A stretch of 64,000 nt of DNA from the NCBI GenBank assembly GCA_026398275.1, contig JAPLTF010000070.1, positions 1 through 64,000 on the forward strand, in the 5' to 3' direction. This stretch comes from Verrucomicrobiota bacterium. Its GTDB lineage: Bacteria; Verrucomicrobiota; Verrucomicrobiia; Chthoniobacterales; Terrimicrobiaceae. Positions within the stretch are counted from its first letter, which is position 1, and each line of letters opens with the position of its first letter. The position numbers and the translations under genes are program-made. Positions 36,707 to 45,536 of the stretch are shown piece after piece. The notes below the pieces were generated by a model. The model searched no databases. It was not told where the DNA came from and worked only from the letters and a program-made list of their open reading frames with translations.

Positions 36707-38083
36707 CTACTTGGATTTTTCCGCGACCGGAGGCTTCGGCGAAAAAATGTCTCCGACGTCGTAGAATGTCAGGTACAGCATGAACCCGATGAGCGCGAGC
36801 GCGCAGGCGGTCTGGACAAATTCCAGCACGCGCACATTGATCGGCTTGCGGCGGATGCCCTCGATGATCGCGAGCGTGATATGCCCTCCGTCAAGCACCG
36901 GGAACGGCAGGAGGTTGATCAGCGCGAGGTTCACGTTGATCAGCACGCTGAACGCCAGCGCGAGCCGCCAGCCGTTCTCGTTTTCAAAGATCTGATAGTA
37001 GAGCCGCATGATGCCCACCGGCCCGCTGAAGTGAGCGGCCTTGACATCGGATTTCGGCGAGAAGAGCGCGCCGACCATCCGGAAGATGCTGGTGGCGGCA
37101 TCCTTCACCTGGCTGACGGGATCGGGATAAACCAGCGTCGTGCGGCCCCATTCGATGCCGAAGTCCACGGGCCTTGCCTCGGGGGTCGTCGGCGGAAGCG
37201 GGAGCGTCAGCGCTGTTTCGGCACCGTTTCTCTCAACGGCGATCGCGAGCGATTTCCCGCGGTTCGCGTCCACCAGCGGACCAATTTCATCGAGATTGAA
37301 AATCGGTTGCCCGTTGATCGACGTGATCAGATCGCCGGATTGGAAGCCGGCCTTGTCGGCGATGCTGCCGCGGACGACGAATCCGATCCCTGGAATCAGC
37401 CGTGGTCCGATCTGGACCTCCCGCAGGGCCGGGCGGCGCCAGCTCGATGTCTCGGGTTTCGTCCAGCCGGTCGGGATCGTGATCTCCTGTCCATCGCGCT
37501 TGACCGTGAACGCGATCGTGTCGCCCTCGCTGCGGACGATCCGCCACTTGACGCTGTCGGTTCCGCTCACAAAATGTTTCACCGGCTGCCCGTCCACAGC
37601 AACGATCACATCACCCACCCGGATCCCCGCCTTGTCTGCGGGGCCGCCCTCCTTCACATACCCGATGGTGGGGAAGTCGAATTCGCTCTGCGGCTTTCCG
37701 ACGGACCAGACGATGCAGGCCATGACAAATGCGAGCCCGAAGCTGAAGAGCGGGCCGGCTGCTGCGACGATGATTTTGTCGAGCGGCTTGACCGGCGGGA
37801 GGTTGTCCCGCGACTGCTCGACCTTGCCTTCCAGCGCCTCCATCGGCGCGAGCTGGGGGATGGCCACAAACCCGCCGGCCGGGATCGAGCCCAGGCGGTA
37901 TTCCACTCCCCCGATGGTTTTCTTCCAGATCGGCCTGCCGAACCAGACAGCGAACTTTTCCACGACAAGCCCCCGCCATTTAGCCGCCAGAAAATGCCCG
38001 AGCTCATGCACAACGATGAGCAGATTGAAGATCAGGACGACCTCCAGGCAGATAAAAACAAATTTCAGAATGTCGAAAACCAT
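36707..38083 (-). CDS. rseP: Site-2 intramembrane metalloprotease RseP
   Basis: The 458-residue inner-membrane zinc protease has HELGH at 26-30 in the first helix and the partner motif NLLPFPVLDGGH near the C-terminus, the standard S2P active site. Two PDZ domains lie between (around GGPADKAGIRVGDVIVAVDG and GSIADKAGFQSGDLITSING), so substrates must be pre-cut before entering. It degrades anti-sigma factors or remnant signal peptides. The ATG at 38083 gives the family-type N-terminus. The gene is in the cdsA-dxr-rseP-ispG envelope/isoprenoid cluster, although a Uma2 gene separates it from dxr. Confidence 0.94.
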   Translation of the reverse strand: MVFDILKFVFICLEVVLIFNLLIVVHELGHFLAAKWRGLVVEKFAVWFGRPIWKKTIGGVEYRLGSIPAGGFVAIPQLAPMEALEGKVEQSRDNLPPVKPLDKIIVAAAGPLFSFGLAFVMACIVWSVGKPQSEFDFPTIGYVKEGGPADKAGIRVGDVIVAVDGQPVKHFVSGTDSVKWRIVRSEGDTIAFTVKRDGQEITIPTGWTKPETSSWRRPALREVQIGPRLIPGIGFVVRGSIADKAGFQSGDLITSINGQPIFNLDEIGPLVDANRGKSLAIAVERNGAETALTLPLPPTTPEARPVDFGIEWGRTTLVYPDPVSQVKDAATSIFRMVGALFSPKSDVKAAHFSGPVGIMRLYYQIFENENGWRLALAFSVLINVNLALINLLPFPVLDGGHITLAIIEGIRRKPINVRVLEFVQTACALALIGFMLYLTFYDVGDIFSPKPPVAEKSK

Positions 38084-38185
38084 ATGGAGTGCCGGAACCC
38101 TATTCCACGTTCCCGCACGAGGCAAGTTCCTTGGACATCCGGACTCGGACCCCGCGCGAACCTCATTGCGAGCCGAAAGATTTAC

Positions 38186-38770
38186 CTACCTGCGGAAGAT
38201 CTCGGCGAGTTCGATGCGGAGTCCCGGAAAGAGGGGGGATTCAAAAACCGCGTTGTTGCGGTGGTGAGAGGTCGGCTCCTCGCTCGTCGAGTCTGACCCG
38301 GCAAAGAGATACTGTCGGAGGGATTTTTCCTCCGGGTCGGCGATCCAGTATTCCCGCACCCCGGCGGCGGCGTATTTCCGGCGTTTGCGGGTCATGTCGC
38401 GGCGGTAGGTGCTTTCAGAGAGGACTTCGACAACCAGATCCGGCGCCCCGTGAAGACCGTCCGTTTGGGCGATGAGCCTGAGCTTTTCCGCCGAGACAAA
38501 AACGACGTCCGGCTCGAAGCAATCCTCGCCGAGAAAAACGTCCAGCGGTGCTATGAAGGCTTTTCCGGAAGGATGGGATTTTTCCCAATTTCTCAGCAAG
38601 AGGTAGATGTTTCCGGTAATTTCCTGATGATAAAGGTTCGGTGCGGGGGCCATGATGAGTTCTCCGTCGATGAGTTCGAAATGCGGCGGCCCCTCGGGCA
38701 ATTCACGGAATTGCCCGAGGGTCATGCGGTGCGGAAGGCGCGGCAGATCGAGTTGAGGCATGTGCTGCAT
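38186..38770 (-). CDS. Uma2-family (DUF820) putative nuclease-fold protein
   Basis: The 194-residue protein has the Uma2 layout: LPEGPPHFELIDGELIMAPA with the first acidic residues, then LGEDCFEPDVVFVSAEKL and GAPDLVVEVLSESTYRRDMT, where Asp/Glu and later Lys/Arg form a PD-(D/E)XK-like site, then KYAAAGVREYWIADPEEKSL. The family has a restriction-endonuclease fold, but its biological role is not established. It starts one base after the dxr stop and interrupts the usual dxr-rseP order. Two nearby ATGs (38770, 38761) are possible starts. A spread by gene transfer fits the family's patchy distribution. Confidence 0.85.
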   Translation of the reverse strand: MQHMPQLDLPRLPHRMTLGQFRELPEGPPHFELIDGELIMAPAPNLYHQEITGNIYLLLRNWEKSHPSGKAFIAPLDVFLGEDCFEPDVVFVSAEKLRLIAQTDGLHGAPDLVVEVLSESTYRRDMTRKRRKYAAAGVREYWIADPEEKSLRQYLFAGSDSTSEEPTSHHRNNAVFESPLFPGLRIELAEIFRR

Positions 38771-38771
38771 T

Positions 38772-39878
38772 CTATTCCAGAACCAGCCGCGAAGCAAGCG
38801 CCCGCGCGGCACGGTCGGTTTCGATCACCTGCTCCAACCCCGGATGGTCGATGTGCGGGCATTTTGCCATCACCTTCGCGACAATCTCCCAGATTTTTGG
38901 AAACCGGATTTTCCCCGCGAGGAAGGCATCGACCGCAATTTCATTGGCGGCGTTGAGCACGGCCGGAAGGGTTCCGCCGCGCGTGCCGGCCTCCACGGCA
39001 AGGTCGAGCGCGGGAAAGTCGTCGCGTCGCGGGGATTCGAAATCGAGCCGTCCCAGCGCGGCAAAATCCAGCGGCCTGAGCGAGTTCGGAACCCGGTCCG
39101 GCCATGTCACGGCATAGTGGATCGGGAAGCACATGTCCGAGTGGCTCATCTGCGCGAGCGTCGAGCCATCCACAAACTCGACCATCGAGTGGATGATGCT
39201 CTGCGGGTGGACGACCACCTCGACCTGGCTGATCGGCAGGCCGAACAGCCACCGCGCCTCGATCATCTCCAGCGCCTTGTTGAAAAGTGTGGCGGAATCG
39301 ATCGAGATCTTTCTCCCCATCTGCCAGGTCGGGTGCCGGAGCGCGCGCTCCGGGGTGATCGCATCAAATTCTTTGCGCGGGGCGTCGCGGAACGGCCCGC
39401 CCGAGCAGGTGAGGATGAGCCTTTTTATGGAGGAGATGTCGCGGCCCTCGATACACTGAAAAATTGCATTATGCTCGCTGTCCACCGGCAGGATCCGCAC
39501 GCCGGTTTCCGCCGCCGCCTGCATGACCGCCTCCCCGGCCATGACGAGAATTTCCTTGCTGGCCACAGCGAGGTCCTTGCCGGCCTCGATCGCAGCAAGC
39601 GCCGGCCTCAGGCCCGCAGTCCCGACGATGGCGACCAGCACAAGGTCCGCTTCCGGCATCGTGGCCAGTTCGATGAGGCGCTCGAGCCCATCCGGCCCGT
39701 GGGTGCGGACGCAGCGGGCTCCGGGAAAATCCTTCGCCGCAGCGGCCAGGGCCTTCTCATTCGTGTGGGCGGACATCCCGACGATCTCCATGCGATCAGG
39801 AATATCCCGGGCCACTTTGAGCGCGCTCTGGCCGATGGACCCCGTGGCCCCGAGAATGACGACGCGCCGTTTCCTCAT
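38772..39878 (-). CDS. dxr: 1-deoxy-D-xylulose 5-phosphate reductoisomerase
   Basis: The 368-residue NADPH enzyme makes MEP in the isoprenoid pathway. The nucleotide-binding start is RRVVILGATGSIGQSALKVA. The metal and substrate residues lie in VDSEHNAIFQCI, LTCSGGPFRDAP, MGRKISIDSATLFNKALEMI and the flexible loop HPQSIIHSMVEFVDGSTLAQ. The ATG at 39878 overlaps the cdsA stop by 4 bases. With ispG in the same cluster, two MEP-pathway steps are encoded together. Confidence 0.96.
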   Translation of the reverse strand: MRKRRVVILGATGSIGQSALKVARDIPDRMEIVGMSAHTNEKALAAAAKDFPGARCVRTHGPDGLERLIELATMPEADLVLVAIVGTAGLRPALAAIEAGKDLAVASKEILVMAGEAVMQAAAETGVRILPVDSEHNAIFQCIEGRDISSIKRLILTCSGGPFRDAPRKEFDAITPERALRHPTWQMGRKISIDSATLFNKALEMIEARWLFGLPISQVEVVVHPQSIIHSMVEFVDGSTLAQMSHSDMCFPIHYAVTWPDRVPNSLRPLDFAALGRLDFESPRRDDFPALDLAVEAGTRGGTLPAVLNAANEIAVDAFLAGKIRFPKIWEIVAKVMAKCPHIDHPGLEQVIETDRAARALASRLVLE

Positions 39879-40753
39879 GACACCCCGAGGACAAGCCTCA
39901 TGTAGAAAAACAGGAGGGGCGATGTGAAGAGCAGGCTGTCGATGAGATCGAGGGTTCCGCCGATTCCCGGAAGCATGTGGCTCGAGTCTTTGGTGTTGGC
40001 ACCGCGCTTCACAATGGATTCCGCAAGATCTCCGATGACTGCGGCGAACCCGAGCAGAAGCCCCAGCAGAATGATGTCGTCAAAGCGGAACGCCGAGAGC
40101 CTCTCCGGGATCAGCGCATACAGCCAGGTTGCGGCGAGAACCGATGTCACCAGGGCGCCCGCAAATCCTTCCCACGTCTTGTTCGGGCTGATGTGCGGCG
40201 CGAACGGATGCCTGCCGAAAAGGCTCCCGAAAACATACGCCCCCATGTCGCTGAACTTCGTCACCATCACAAGAAAAAGCACGTAGTATTGCCCGGTGGT
40301 CGCGCCGTCTGCCGCCCGCGGGGTCAGGTAGATGATCTTCGTGATGAAGCTGAACAGCCAAGGGATGTAGAGCAGCCCGAATACCGTGTAGCTCATCGCG
40401 CGGAGCGGGTCGCCACGGGTGCCCCGGAACATCTGTCGCGCGAACGTAACGATCAGGAAAAGGACGAGCACGACGAGCTCGAAATCGTAGGCGTTCTCCG
40501 GCCCCTGCTCCTTCATCAGCAAAAACCCTCCCGCCAGCAGGACGACCGCGCAGATCAGCCCGGTCAGCGTGAACACCCCGATCCCGTCCGCCTCGAGCAT
40601 CCGGTAATATTCCCACAGGGCCACCAGCGCCATGAAGGCCAGCAGGCAGAAAAATCCAAAATCGTAGCCCGCAAATATCGTGGCCAGCATCAACACCCAC
40701 AAAGCCACCGTGCTCGAAAGCCGGAGAAAAAATGTGAGCCGCTTGGAGTTCAT
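39875..40753 (-). CDS. cdsA: Phosphatidate cytidylyltransferase
   Basis: The 292-residue inner-membrane enzyme makes CDP-diacylglycerol, the precursor of all phospholipids. About eight membrane helices are visible. The conserved C-terminal region includes SDMGAYVFGSLFGRHPFAPH, ISPNKTWEGFAGAL and SIVKRGANTKDSSHMLPGIG followed by GTLDLIDSLL. The signature normally reads PGHGG..DR.D; here it is PGIGG..DLID, a variation within otherwise normal motifs. I use the ATG at 40753. The uppS gene usually found upstream is missing; pseudogene remnants lie there instead. Confidence 0.92.
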   Translation of the reverse strand: MNSKRLTFFLRLSSTVALWVLMLATIFAGYDFGFFCLLAFMALVALWEYYRMLEADGIGVFTLTGLICAVVLLAGGFLLMKEQGPENAYDFELVVLVLFLIVTFARQMFRGTRGDPLRAMSYTVFGLLYIPWLFSFITKIIYLTPRAADGATTGQYYVLFLVMVTKFSDMGAYVFGSLFGRHPFAPHISPNKTWEGFAGALVTSVLAATWLYALIPERLSAFRFDDIILLGLLLGFAAVIGDLAESIVKRGANTKDSSHMLPGIGGTLDLIDSLLFTSPLLFFYMRLVLGVS

Positions 40754-40910
40754 GGTCGCTAGGAGAAACAATCAGACCAGCGCGGCACCGGCAATCCCGA
40801 ATCCCTCTTGATTGCGGCATCCCCGAGCCGTCCAGGTTGGAATGGCCAGCAGAATCACCTCGTTACAGTCGACTTGTTCCCCGTCTCAAATCTGGTATGC
40901 CTCTTCTGCC

Positions 40911-41058
40911 GTGCTGACTGACTACCATGCCAAATACTTCGCCCACGAGCTGACGAAGCGGTGCGCGTCGGACAGCCTGGAAAAGCAGGCGGGCGCGGTG
41001 GCTGGTGCTCAGGTGGATCTGAATCCGCATCAGGTGGATGCCGCCCTGCGCGACATCC
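40911..41058 (+). pseudogene. N-terminal remnant of a SNF2-type helicase
   Basis: From a GTG at 40911 the frame reads VLTDYHAKYFAHELTKRCAS followed by DSLEKQAGAVAGAQVDLNPH and QVDAAL. I recognise this as the very start of a family of SNF2/DEAD-like helicases found in restriction and defence islands, where LNPHQVDAALFAF leads into the helicase motifs. Here the match ends at VDAAL and joins ATPase-like sequence directly. Everything after the first ~50 residues of the helicase has been deleted. The assignment rests on memory of the family, not on a search. Confidence 0.6.
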
Positions 41059-41385
41059 CCCGATTTTGTGTTCTCGTGGGAGCCAACGGCACCGGAAAAC
41101 CAGCTTTATCCCAAGCTGCTTTGCGAACTGGCAGAGGAGTTCAGGGATTATGCGCGGCGTGGCGGGCAGGTTTTTGTCTCCACCCACTCTCCGGATTTCC
41201 TCAACGCCGCAGAGCTGGAAGAGGTTTTTTGGCTGGTGAAGCAAGACGGCTACACTGTGATCCAACACGCCTCCGACCACGCCACCCAAAACGGCGGCAA
41301 ACCATGGAAGTATCTGCTCATCCCGCACGATGCGATTGCTGAGAACATGAGTATTAAAGGATTGGCTGCCCAGTTTTGCGCGTAA
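41059..41385 (+). pseudogene. Internally deleted, frameshifted AAA-family ATPase remnant
   Basis: RDIPRFCVLVGANGTGK (about 41053-41103) is a Walker A segment of a predicted AAA ATPase. Immediately after it, in another frame, comes the family's C-terminal part: QLYPKLLCELAEEFRDYARR, GGQVFVSTHSPDFLNAAELE (the Walker B/H-loop area) and EEVFWLVKQDGYTVIQHASD, ending ENMSIKGLAAQFCA. The roughly 200 or more residues expected between the two parts are missing and the frame changes at the junction. It cannot make a working protein. Related intact ATPases occur in defence-type neighbourhoods. Confidence 0.7.
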
Positions 41386-41396
41386 AAACTGTTCCC

Positions 41397-42623
41397 ATGC
41401 ACATCCCGTCCCTCATTGAAAAAAAGCGCGATGGCGGCCGCCTGGAGGACGCGGAGATTGCGCAGCTGATCGCCGCATATTCGTCGGGCGAAGTCCCGGA
41501 CTACCAGATGAGCGCGTTTGCGATGGCGGTCTTTTTTAGCGGGATGTCCGACGGCGAGACATCCGCTCTCACAGCAGCCATGCGGGACAGCGGGCGGGTG
41601 TTCCGCTGGCCGGAAGGCTCGCCTCCGAAGGTGGACAAGCATTCCACGGGTGGGATCGGCGACAAGGTTTCGCTGATCCTTGCCCCGCTCCTCGCCTGCG
41701 ACAGCCTGTGGGTTCCGATGGTCTCCGGGCGCGGGCTCGGGATCACCGGCGGTACGCTCGACAAGCTGGAGAGCATCCCCGGATTCGACATCCATTTGGA
41801 CGAACCTGCCTGTCTGCGCCAGATCGAAAAGATCGGCGTCTTCATGGCCGGGCAGACGGAAGATTTCTGTCCGGCGGACAAGCGGCTTTACGCGCTCCGC
41901 GATGTGACGGCCACCGTGCCGTCGCGGCCGCTCATCATTGCAAGCATCATGTCGAAAAAGCTCGCCGAGTCGCTCGACCGGCTTGTGCTCGATGTGAAAT
42001 TCGGCAGCGGAGCGTTCATGAAAACCCGCAGCGATGCGGAGCTGCTGGCGGCCGGGCTGGCCTCGGCGGGCTGGGGCAACGGAGTTCGAACGTCGTTTCT
42101 CCTGTCGCCGATGGATGAGCCGCTCGGGCGCGCGGTCGGCAACGCGTTGGAGGTCCGCGAGGCGGTCGAAACCCTCCAGGGCCATGGTCCGGACGACCTG
42201 GTCGCCATCACGCTCGACCTCGCGGCGGCGGTTTCGGATTCCCCGCGCGACGTGCTGGCCCGGCGCTTGCGCGACGGCACGGCATGGGAGAAATTTCTCG
42301 CGCTCGTCGAAGCCCAGGGCGGGGACCCGCAGGCATTTGAGGATTGGGATCAATTTCATCCGGCTCCGGTTGTGCGACCATTCGCGGCGCCCCATGACGG
42401 CACGATTGCCAGCATGGATGCCGGGCGGATCGGCGCGGCCGCGGTGCAGTTGGGGGCCGGGCGCCACAAGTCGGGCGACGCGATCAACCCGGCGGTGGGT
42501 TTTTCTCAGATCCGGAAAACCGGCGAGCGCATCTCAAAAGGCGAGCCGCTTCTCCGGATCCACGCCGCATCCGAAGCCGATGCCGACGCAGCCGCGCGGG
42601 CGTTGGACATCAAGGTGGGATAA
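41397..42623 (+). CDS. deoA: Thymidine / pyrimidine-nucleoside phosphorylase
   Basis: The 408-residue enzyme splits pyrimidine nucleosides to base and sugar 1-phosphate for salvage. The N-terminal helical domain (LIEKKRDGGRLEDAEIAQLI) and the phosphate-binding signature KVDKHSTGGIGDKVSLILAP are typical. MVSGRGLGITGGTLDKLESI and RDVTATVPSRPLIIASIMSK complete the active site. I start at the ATG 41397, twelve bases after the ATPase remnant. Its end overlaps the convergent DegT gene by 14 bases. The distinction between deoA and pdp is not secure; family membership is. Confidence 0.92.
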   Translation: MHIPSLIEKKRDGGRLEDAEIAQLIAAYSSGEVPDYQMSAFAMAVFFSGMSDGETSALTAAMRDSGRVFRWPEGSPPKVDKHSTGGIGDKVSLILAPLLACDSLWVPMVSGRGLGITGGTLDKLESIPGFDIHLDEPACLRQIEKIGVFMAGQTEDFCPADKRLYALRDVTATVPSRPLIIASIMSKKLAESLDRLVLDVKFGSGAFMKTRSDAELLAAGLASAGWGNGVRTSFLLSPMDEPLGRAVGNALEVREAVETLQGHGPDDLVAITLDLAAAVSDSPRDVLARRLRDGTAWEKFLALVEAQGGDPQAFEDWDQFHPAPVVRPFAAPHDGTIASMDAGRIGAAAVQLGAGRHKSGDAINPAVGFSQIRKTGERISKGEPLLRIHAASEADADAAARALDIKVG

Positions 42624-43800
42624 GCCCCGGGGTTGGAGGGACCGGCGCCGTCCGGTCCCATTCCTCCGGCCGGAGCTCGGGGAAAATCGGCAGTGCCAGC
42701 GACTCGCGCGAGGCGGCTTCGGAAACCGGCATGTCGCCGGCCTTGTAGCCCAGATACGCAAAGCATTCCTGGAGGTGCAGCGGGACCGGATAATAAATCG
42801 CACATCCGATCTCCGCCTTTTGGAGATGGGCCATGAGCGCGTCGCGATCGCAGGCCCGGATCACGTATTGGTGGTAGATGTGGCTGTTCTCCAAATCCGC
42901 GGCTGGCGAAACCGGGGGAGTCAGAAATTCGCCGAGCCCCTTCGCGGCAAATGCTTCGCGATAGAGGGCGGCGTTGTGCCTGCGGGCGGCGTTCCAGCCT
43001 GCGAGGTGCGGGAGCTTGGCGTGGATGACCGCGGCCTGGAGCGCATCGAGGCGGAAGTTGCCGCCAACCTCGTGGTGGAAATACCTCTGCTCCATCCCGT
43101 GGTTGCGCATGAGGCGTAGGCGGACTGCCAGTTCCTCATCGCGGCAGACCGACATTCCCCCGTCGCCCGCACCGCCCAGGTTTTTTGTCGGAAAGAAACT
43201 GAAGTAGGAGCTCGCTGCAATCGCCCCAGCATGTTTGATTCCCGATGCGCCGCGGTATTCCGCTCCGACCGCCTGGGCCGCATCCTCGATGACCGCCAGT
43301 TTGAAGCGGTCTGCGATCGCCTGGATCTCATCCATCTTGCAGCACGTTCCGAAGAGGTGGATGGGAATGATTGCGCGGACCTTGTTTCCGCGCGGTGTGA
43401 GGAGATTTCCGTCGGCATCCGCTTTGCAGCGCGATTCGAGAAACTCGAGAAGCCCGGCGGGATCGAGGTTCAGCGTGCCCTGCTCGACATCCACAAACAC
43501 CGGCTCGGCACCGGTCCGGTGGATGCATCCCGCCGTGGCAAAAAAAGTATACGGCGTCGTAATGACCGCGTCGCCCGGGCCGATGCGCAGCGCCATCAGG
43601 ATCGCAAGCTGGGCGTCGGTGCCAGAGGACATCCCGACCGCATGCCCGCCGCCGACGAGGTCCCGGAACGCGGATTCAAATTCTTCGACCGCGGGGCCAA
43701 GGATGAACTGCTGCGACTCGAACAGCCGCGCCACGCGGGTGGCAACGTCGTCCTTCACCAGCTCGTGCTGGCGGGTCAGATCAAGCAACGGAACGCGCAC
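42610..43800 (-). CDS. DegT/DnrJ/EryC1-family sugar aminotransferase
   Basis: The 396-residue PLP enzyme has the family start VPLLDLTRQHELVKDDVATR, the substrate/PLP segment GMSSGTDAQLAILMALRIGP, the Asp-containing VIEDAAQAVGAEYRG and the Schiff-base lysine in SSYFSFFPTKNLGGAGDGGM. It ends with the CAIYYPVPLHLQECFAYLGY region. Such enzymes aminate keto-sugars for surface polysaccharides or glycans. It follows pal by 6 bases, so it may be the last gene of a tolB-pal unit. Its end overlaps deoA by 14 bases. The particular sugar cannot be told from the sequence. Confidence 0.93.
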   Translation of the reverse strand: MRVPLLDLTRQHELVKDDVATRVARLFESQQFILGPAVEEFESAFRDLVGGGHAVGMSSGTDAQLAILMALRIGPGDAVITTPYTFFATAGCIHRTGAEPVFVDVEQGTLNLDPAGLLEFLESRCKADADGNLLTPRGNKVRAIIPIHLFGTCCKMDEIQAIADRFKLAVIEDAAQAVGAEYRGASGIKHAGAIAASSYFSFFPTKNLGGAGDGGMSVCRDEELAVRLRLMRNHGMEQRYFHHEVGGNFRLDALQAAVIHAKLPHLAGWNAARRHNAALYREAFAAKGLGEFLTPPVSPAADLENSHIYHQYVIRACDRDALMAHLQKAEIGCAIYYPVPLHLQECFAYLGYKAGDMPVSEAASRESLALPIFPELRPEEWDRTAPVPPTPGLIPP

Positions 43801-43806
43801 AGCGCG

Positions 43807-44310
43807 TTATTTCACAACGCCGAACTCGGCGCGACGGTTTTTTGCCCAGGCGGCCTCTCCGCTTCCCGTATCGGCGGGCATTTCCTTGCCGAAGCTCACG
43901 GTTTGAATCTTTCCGGCGGGAACGCCGTCGTTGATCAGGGCCTGCCGGACCGCCTGCGCGCGGCGCTCGCCGAGGCCGCGGTTGTATTCGTCGGTGCCCC
44001 GGTCGTCGGTGAACCCGGCGATGATCAGGTTGCCCGGAGCGGACTTCATGTCGGCTGCGACCTGCTGGATCTTTGGCAGCTCGCCGCTCGAGACCTCGTA
44101 GCTGTCATAGGCAAATTGAACCGGGGAAAATTTCCCGCGGTTGACGCTCGACCCAAAAAAGTTCGCGCCCTCGACGCGGTCGCCGAGCGGTGTGCCGGTG
44201 ACGTAATCGCCGTCCACGCCGGCGTATTGGTCGCCCTTCTTTTTGTTGCAGGCGGAGAGGCTGAGGCCCAGTGCTACGGCAAGGGCGAAATGAAGCGGAA
44301 ATTTGCTCAT
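43807..44310 (-). CDS. pal: Peptidoglycan-associated lipoprotein Pal
   Basis: The 167-residue protein has a lipoprotein signal (FALAVALGLSLSAC), so it is anchored in the outer membrane. The OmpA-like domain follows, with the peptidoglycan-binding segments IIAGFTDDRGTDEYNRGLGE, RRAQAVRQALINDGVPAGKI and, at the end, AWAKNRRAEFGVVK. With TolB upstream it forms part of the Tol-Pal envelope system. tolQ, tolR and tolA are not in the window. A Lys-rich CNKKKGDQY stretch lies directly after the lipid-modified Cys. Confidence 0.94.
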   Translation of the reverse strand: MSKFPLHFALAVALGLSLSACNKKKGDQYAGVDGDYVTGTPLGDRVEGANFFGSSVNRGKFSPVQFAYDSYEVSSGELPKIQQVAADMKSAPGNLIIAGFTDDRGTDEYNRGLGERRAQAVRQALINDGVPAGKIQTVSFGKEMPADTGSGEAAWAKNRRAEFGVVK

Positions 44311-44356
44311 GGAGATGGAATGCAGGATATCGGTCGGAAAATCAAGATTCTCTTTG

Positions 44357-45499
44357 TTACCGCGACCAGGTCGGCTCGCTGACCTTCCCGAGGCCGCTGA
44401 TAATCGGGACCGGTCGGCCTTTGACGGTGTCGAGGAGGGTGAGGGTCGAGCCGTTGCTGTAGATGATGTGGCGGGAGTCGGCACCCCAGACCGGATCTTC
44501 GCCCTCGGCCACGATCCGGGTTGCGCCGGTGGCGAGGTCGAGGATGGCGATCGAGAACCCGCCCTGGCGGACGGTGAAGGCGATTTTTTTCCCGTCCGGC
44601 GACCAGCTCGGCTCGGTGGAGTAGGCATATCCGGTGGGGATGAATCGCCCGCTTCCGCCGCCGGATGCGATGCGGAAAAGCTGCGGTCCGCCGCGCACAT
44701 CCGACGAGTAGACAATTTCGCTGCCGTTTGGTGACCACGACGGCGAGGACTCGACGCCGCGGGTTTGCGTGAGGCGGTGGGCACCGCCGCCGCCCGCTCC
44801 GACGACATAGAGCTCCGGGTTTCCATCCTTGCTGATCGAGCAGGCGATCCGCCCGCCATCCGGCGAGAACGCCGCGCCGGAATTTGTGCCCGGGAATTTG
44901 ATGATCCGGTTTCGCGCGCCGGAGTTCAGGTCGATGAGGTAGATGTCCGCATACCCGCTCTGGTAGCCGGTGTAGGCGAGTTTCGATCCATCGTGGGAGA
45001 GGGCCGGTGCGACGCTGATGCCGCCGTCGTTGGTGAGCTGCTTCGCGTTCGCGCCGTCATAGTCGGCGGTGTAGATTTCTTTTTTTCCGGTGCGGGAGGA
45101 GGCGAATGCGATTTTCGAGGAGGCGATCCCCTTGTTGCCGGTGATCGTCTCGACGATGTCGTCTGAAAATTGGTGGGCGGCGGCGCGCGTGTTTCCGCTG
45201 TAGGTTTTTTGAAGGATCGTGCCGCCCGCGTGGTCGGTCACCGATCCCTGGAGCGATCCGCCTCCCGCCGTGGCTCCCACCGAGAAGCTGGCCCGCTCGG
45301 GCGGGGAGAGCAGGAACAGGCCTGAGAGGTCGAGGTCGTTCTGGACGACCTTCGCCGCCGCAGCCCCCTCGGCACCGCCGAACGGCTTGATGGCAATGCT
45401 CGTCGCGTCGCCCTTCTTGACGGTGATGGTTGTTTCTTCGGCGAGGAGCGCAGCCGGGAAAATGATCGCTGCCGTGGTGAGGATCCGGAGAAATTTCAT
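44357..45499 (-). CDS. tolB: Tol-Pal system protein TolB
   Basis: The 380-residue periplasmic protein has a signal peptide (MKFLRILTTAAIIFPAALLA), an N-terminal alpha/beta domain (TITVKKGDATSIAIKPFGG to FSDDIVETITGNKG), then a C-terminal six-blade propeller of PD40 repeats. Examples are SVAPALSHDGSKLAYTGYQS, SPSWSPNGSEIVYSSDVRGG and EPSWSPDGKKIAFTVRQGG. TolB binds Pal and links the inner-membrane Tol complex to the outer membrane. The start at 45499 is set by the signal peptide; pal follows after 46 bases. The usual N-terminal TolA-box region is short. Confidence 0.93.
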   Translation of the reverse strand: MKFLRILTTAAIIFPAALLAEETTITVKKGDATSIAIKPFGGAEGAAAAKVVQNDLDLSGLFLLSPPERASFSVGATAGGGSLQGSVTDHAGGTILQKTYSGNTRAAAHQFSDDIVETITGNKGIASSKIAFASSRTGKKEIYTADYDGANAKQLTNDGGISVAPALSHDGSKLAYTGYQSGYADIYLIDLNSGARNRIIKFPGTNSGAAFSPDGGRIACSISKDGNPELYVVGAGGGGAHRLTQTRGVESSPSWSPNGSEIVYSSDVRGGPQLFRIASGGGSGRFIPTGYAYSTEPSWSPDGKKIAFTVRQGGFSIAILDLATGATRIVAEGEDPVWGADSRHIIYSNGSTLTLLDTVKGRPVPIISGLGKVSEPTWSR

Positions 45500-45536
45500 G
45501 ACCCACTGCTTCGCAAACCGGCGGGCGTTTGACAAG

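Larger units (their letters stand above)
40754..41396. other. Gap between cdsA and deoA, largely pseudogene remnants
   Basis: These 643 bases carry no intact gene. The part nearest cdsA (40754-40910) shows nothing recognisable beyond the expected cdsA promoter region. The rest is filled by the helicase and ATPase fragments described separately (40911-41385). Confidence 0.6.

Noticed and set aside
36881-38296. 471-codon plus-strand frame opposite rseP
   Set aside because: RseP has its full active site and PDZ domains on the other strand; this frame is its antisense image.
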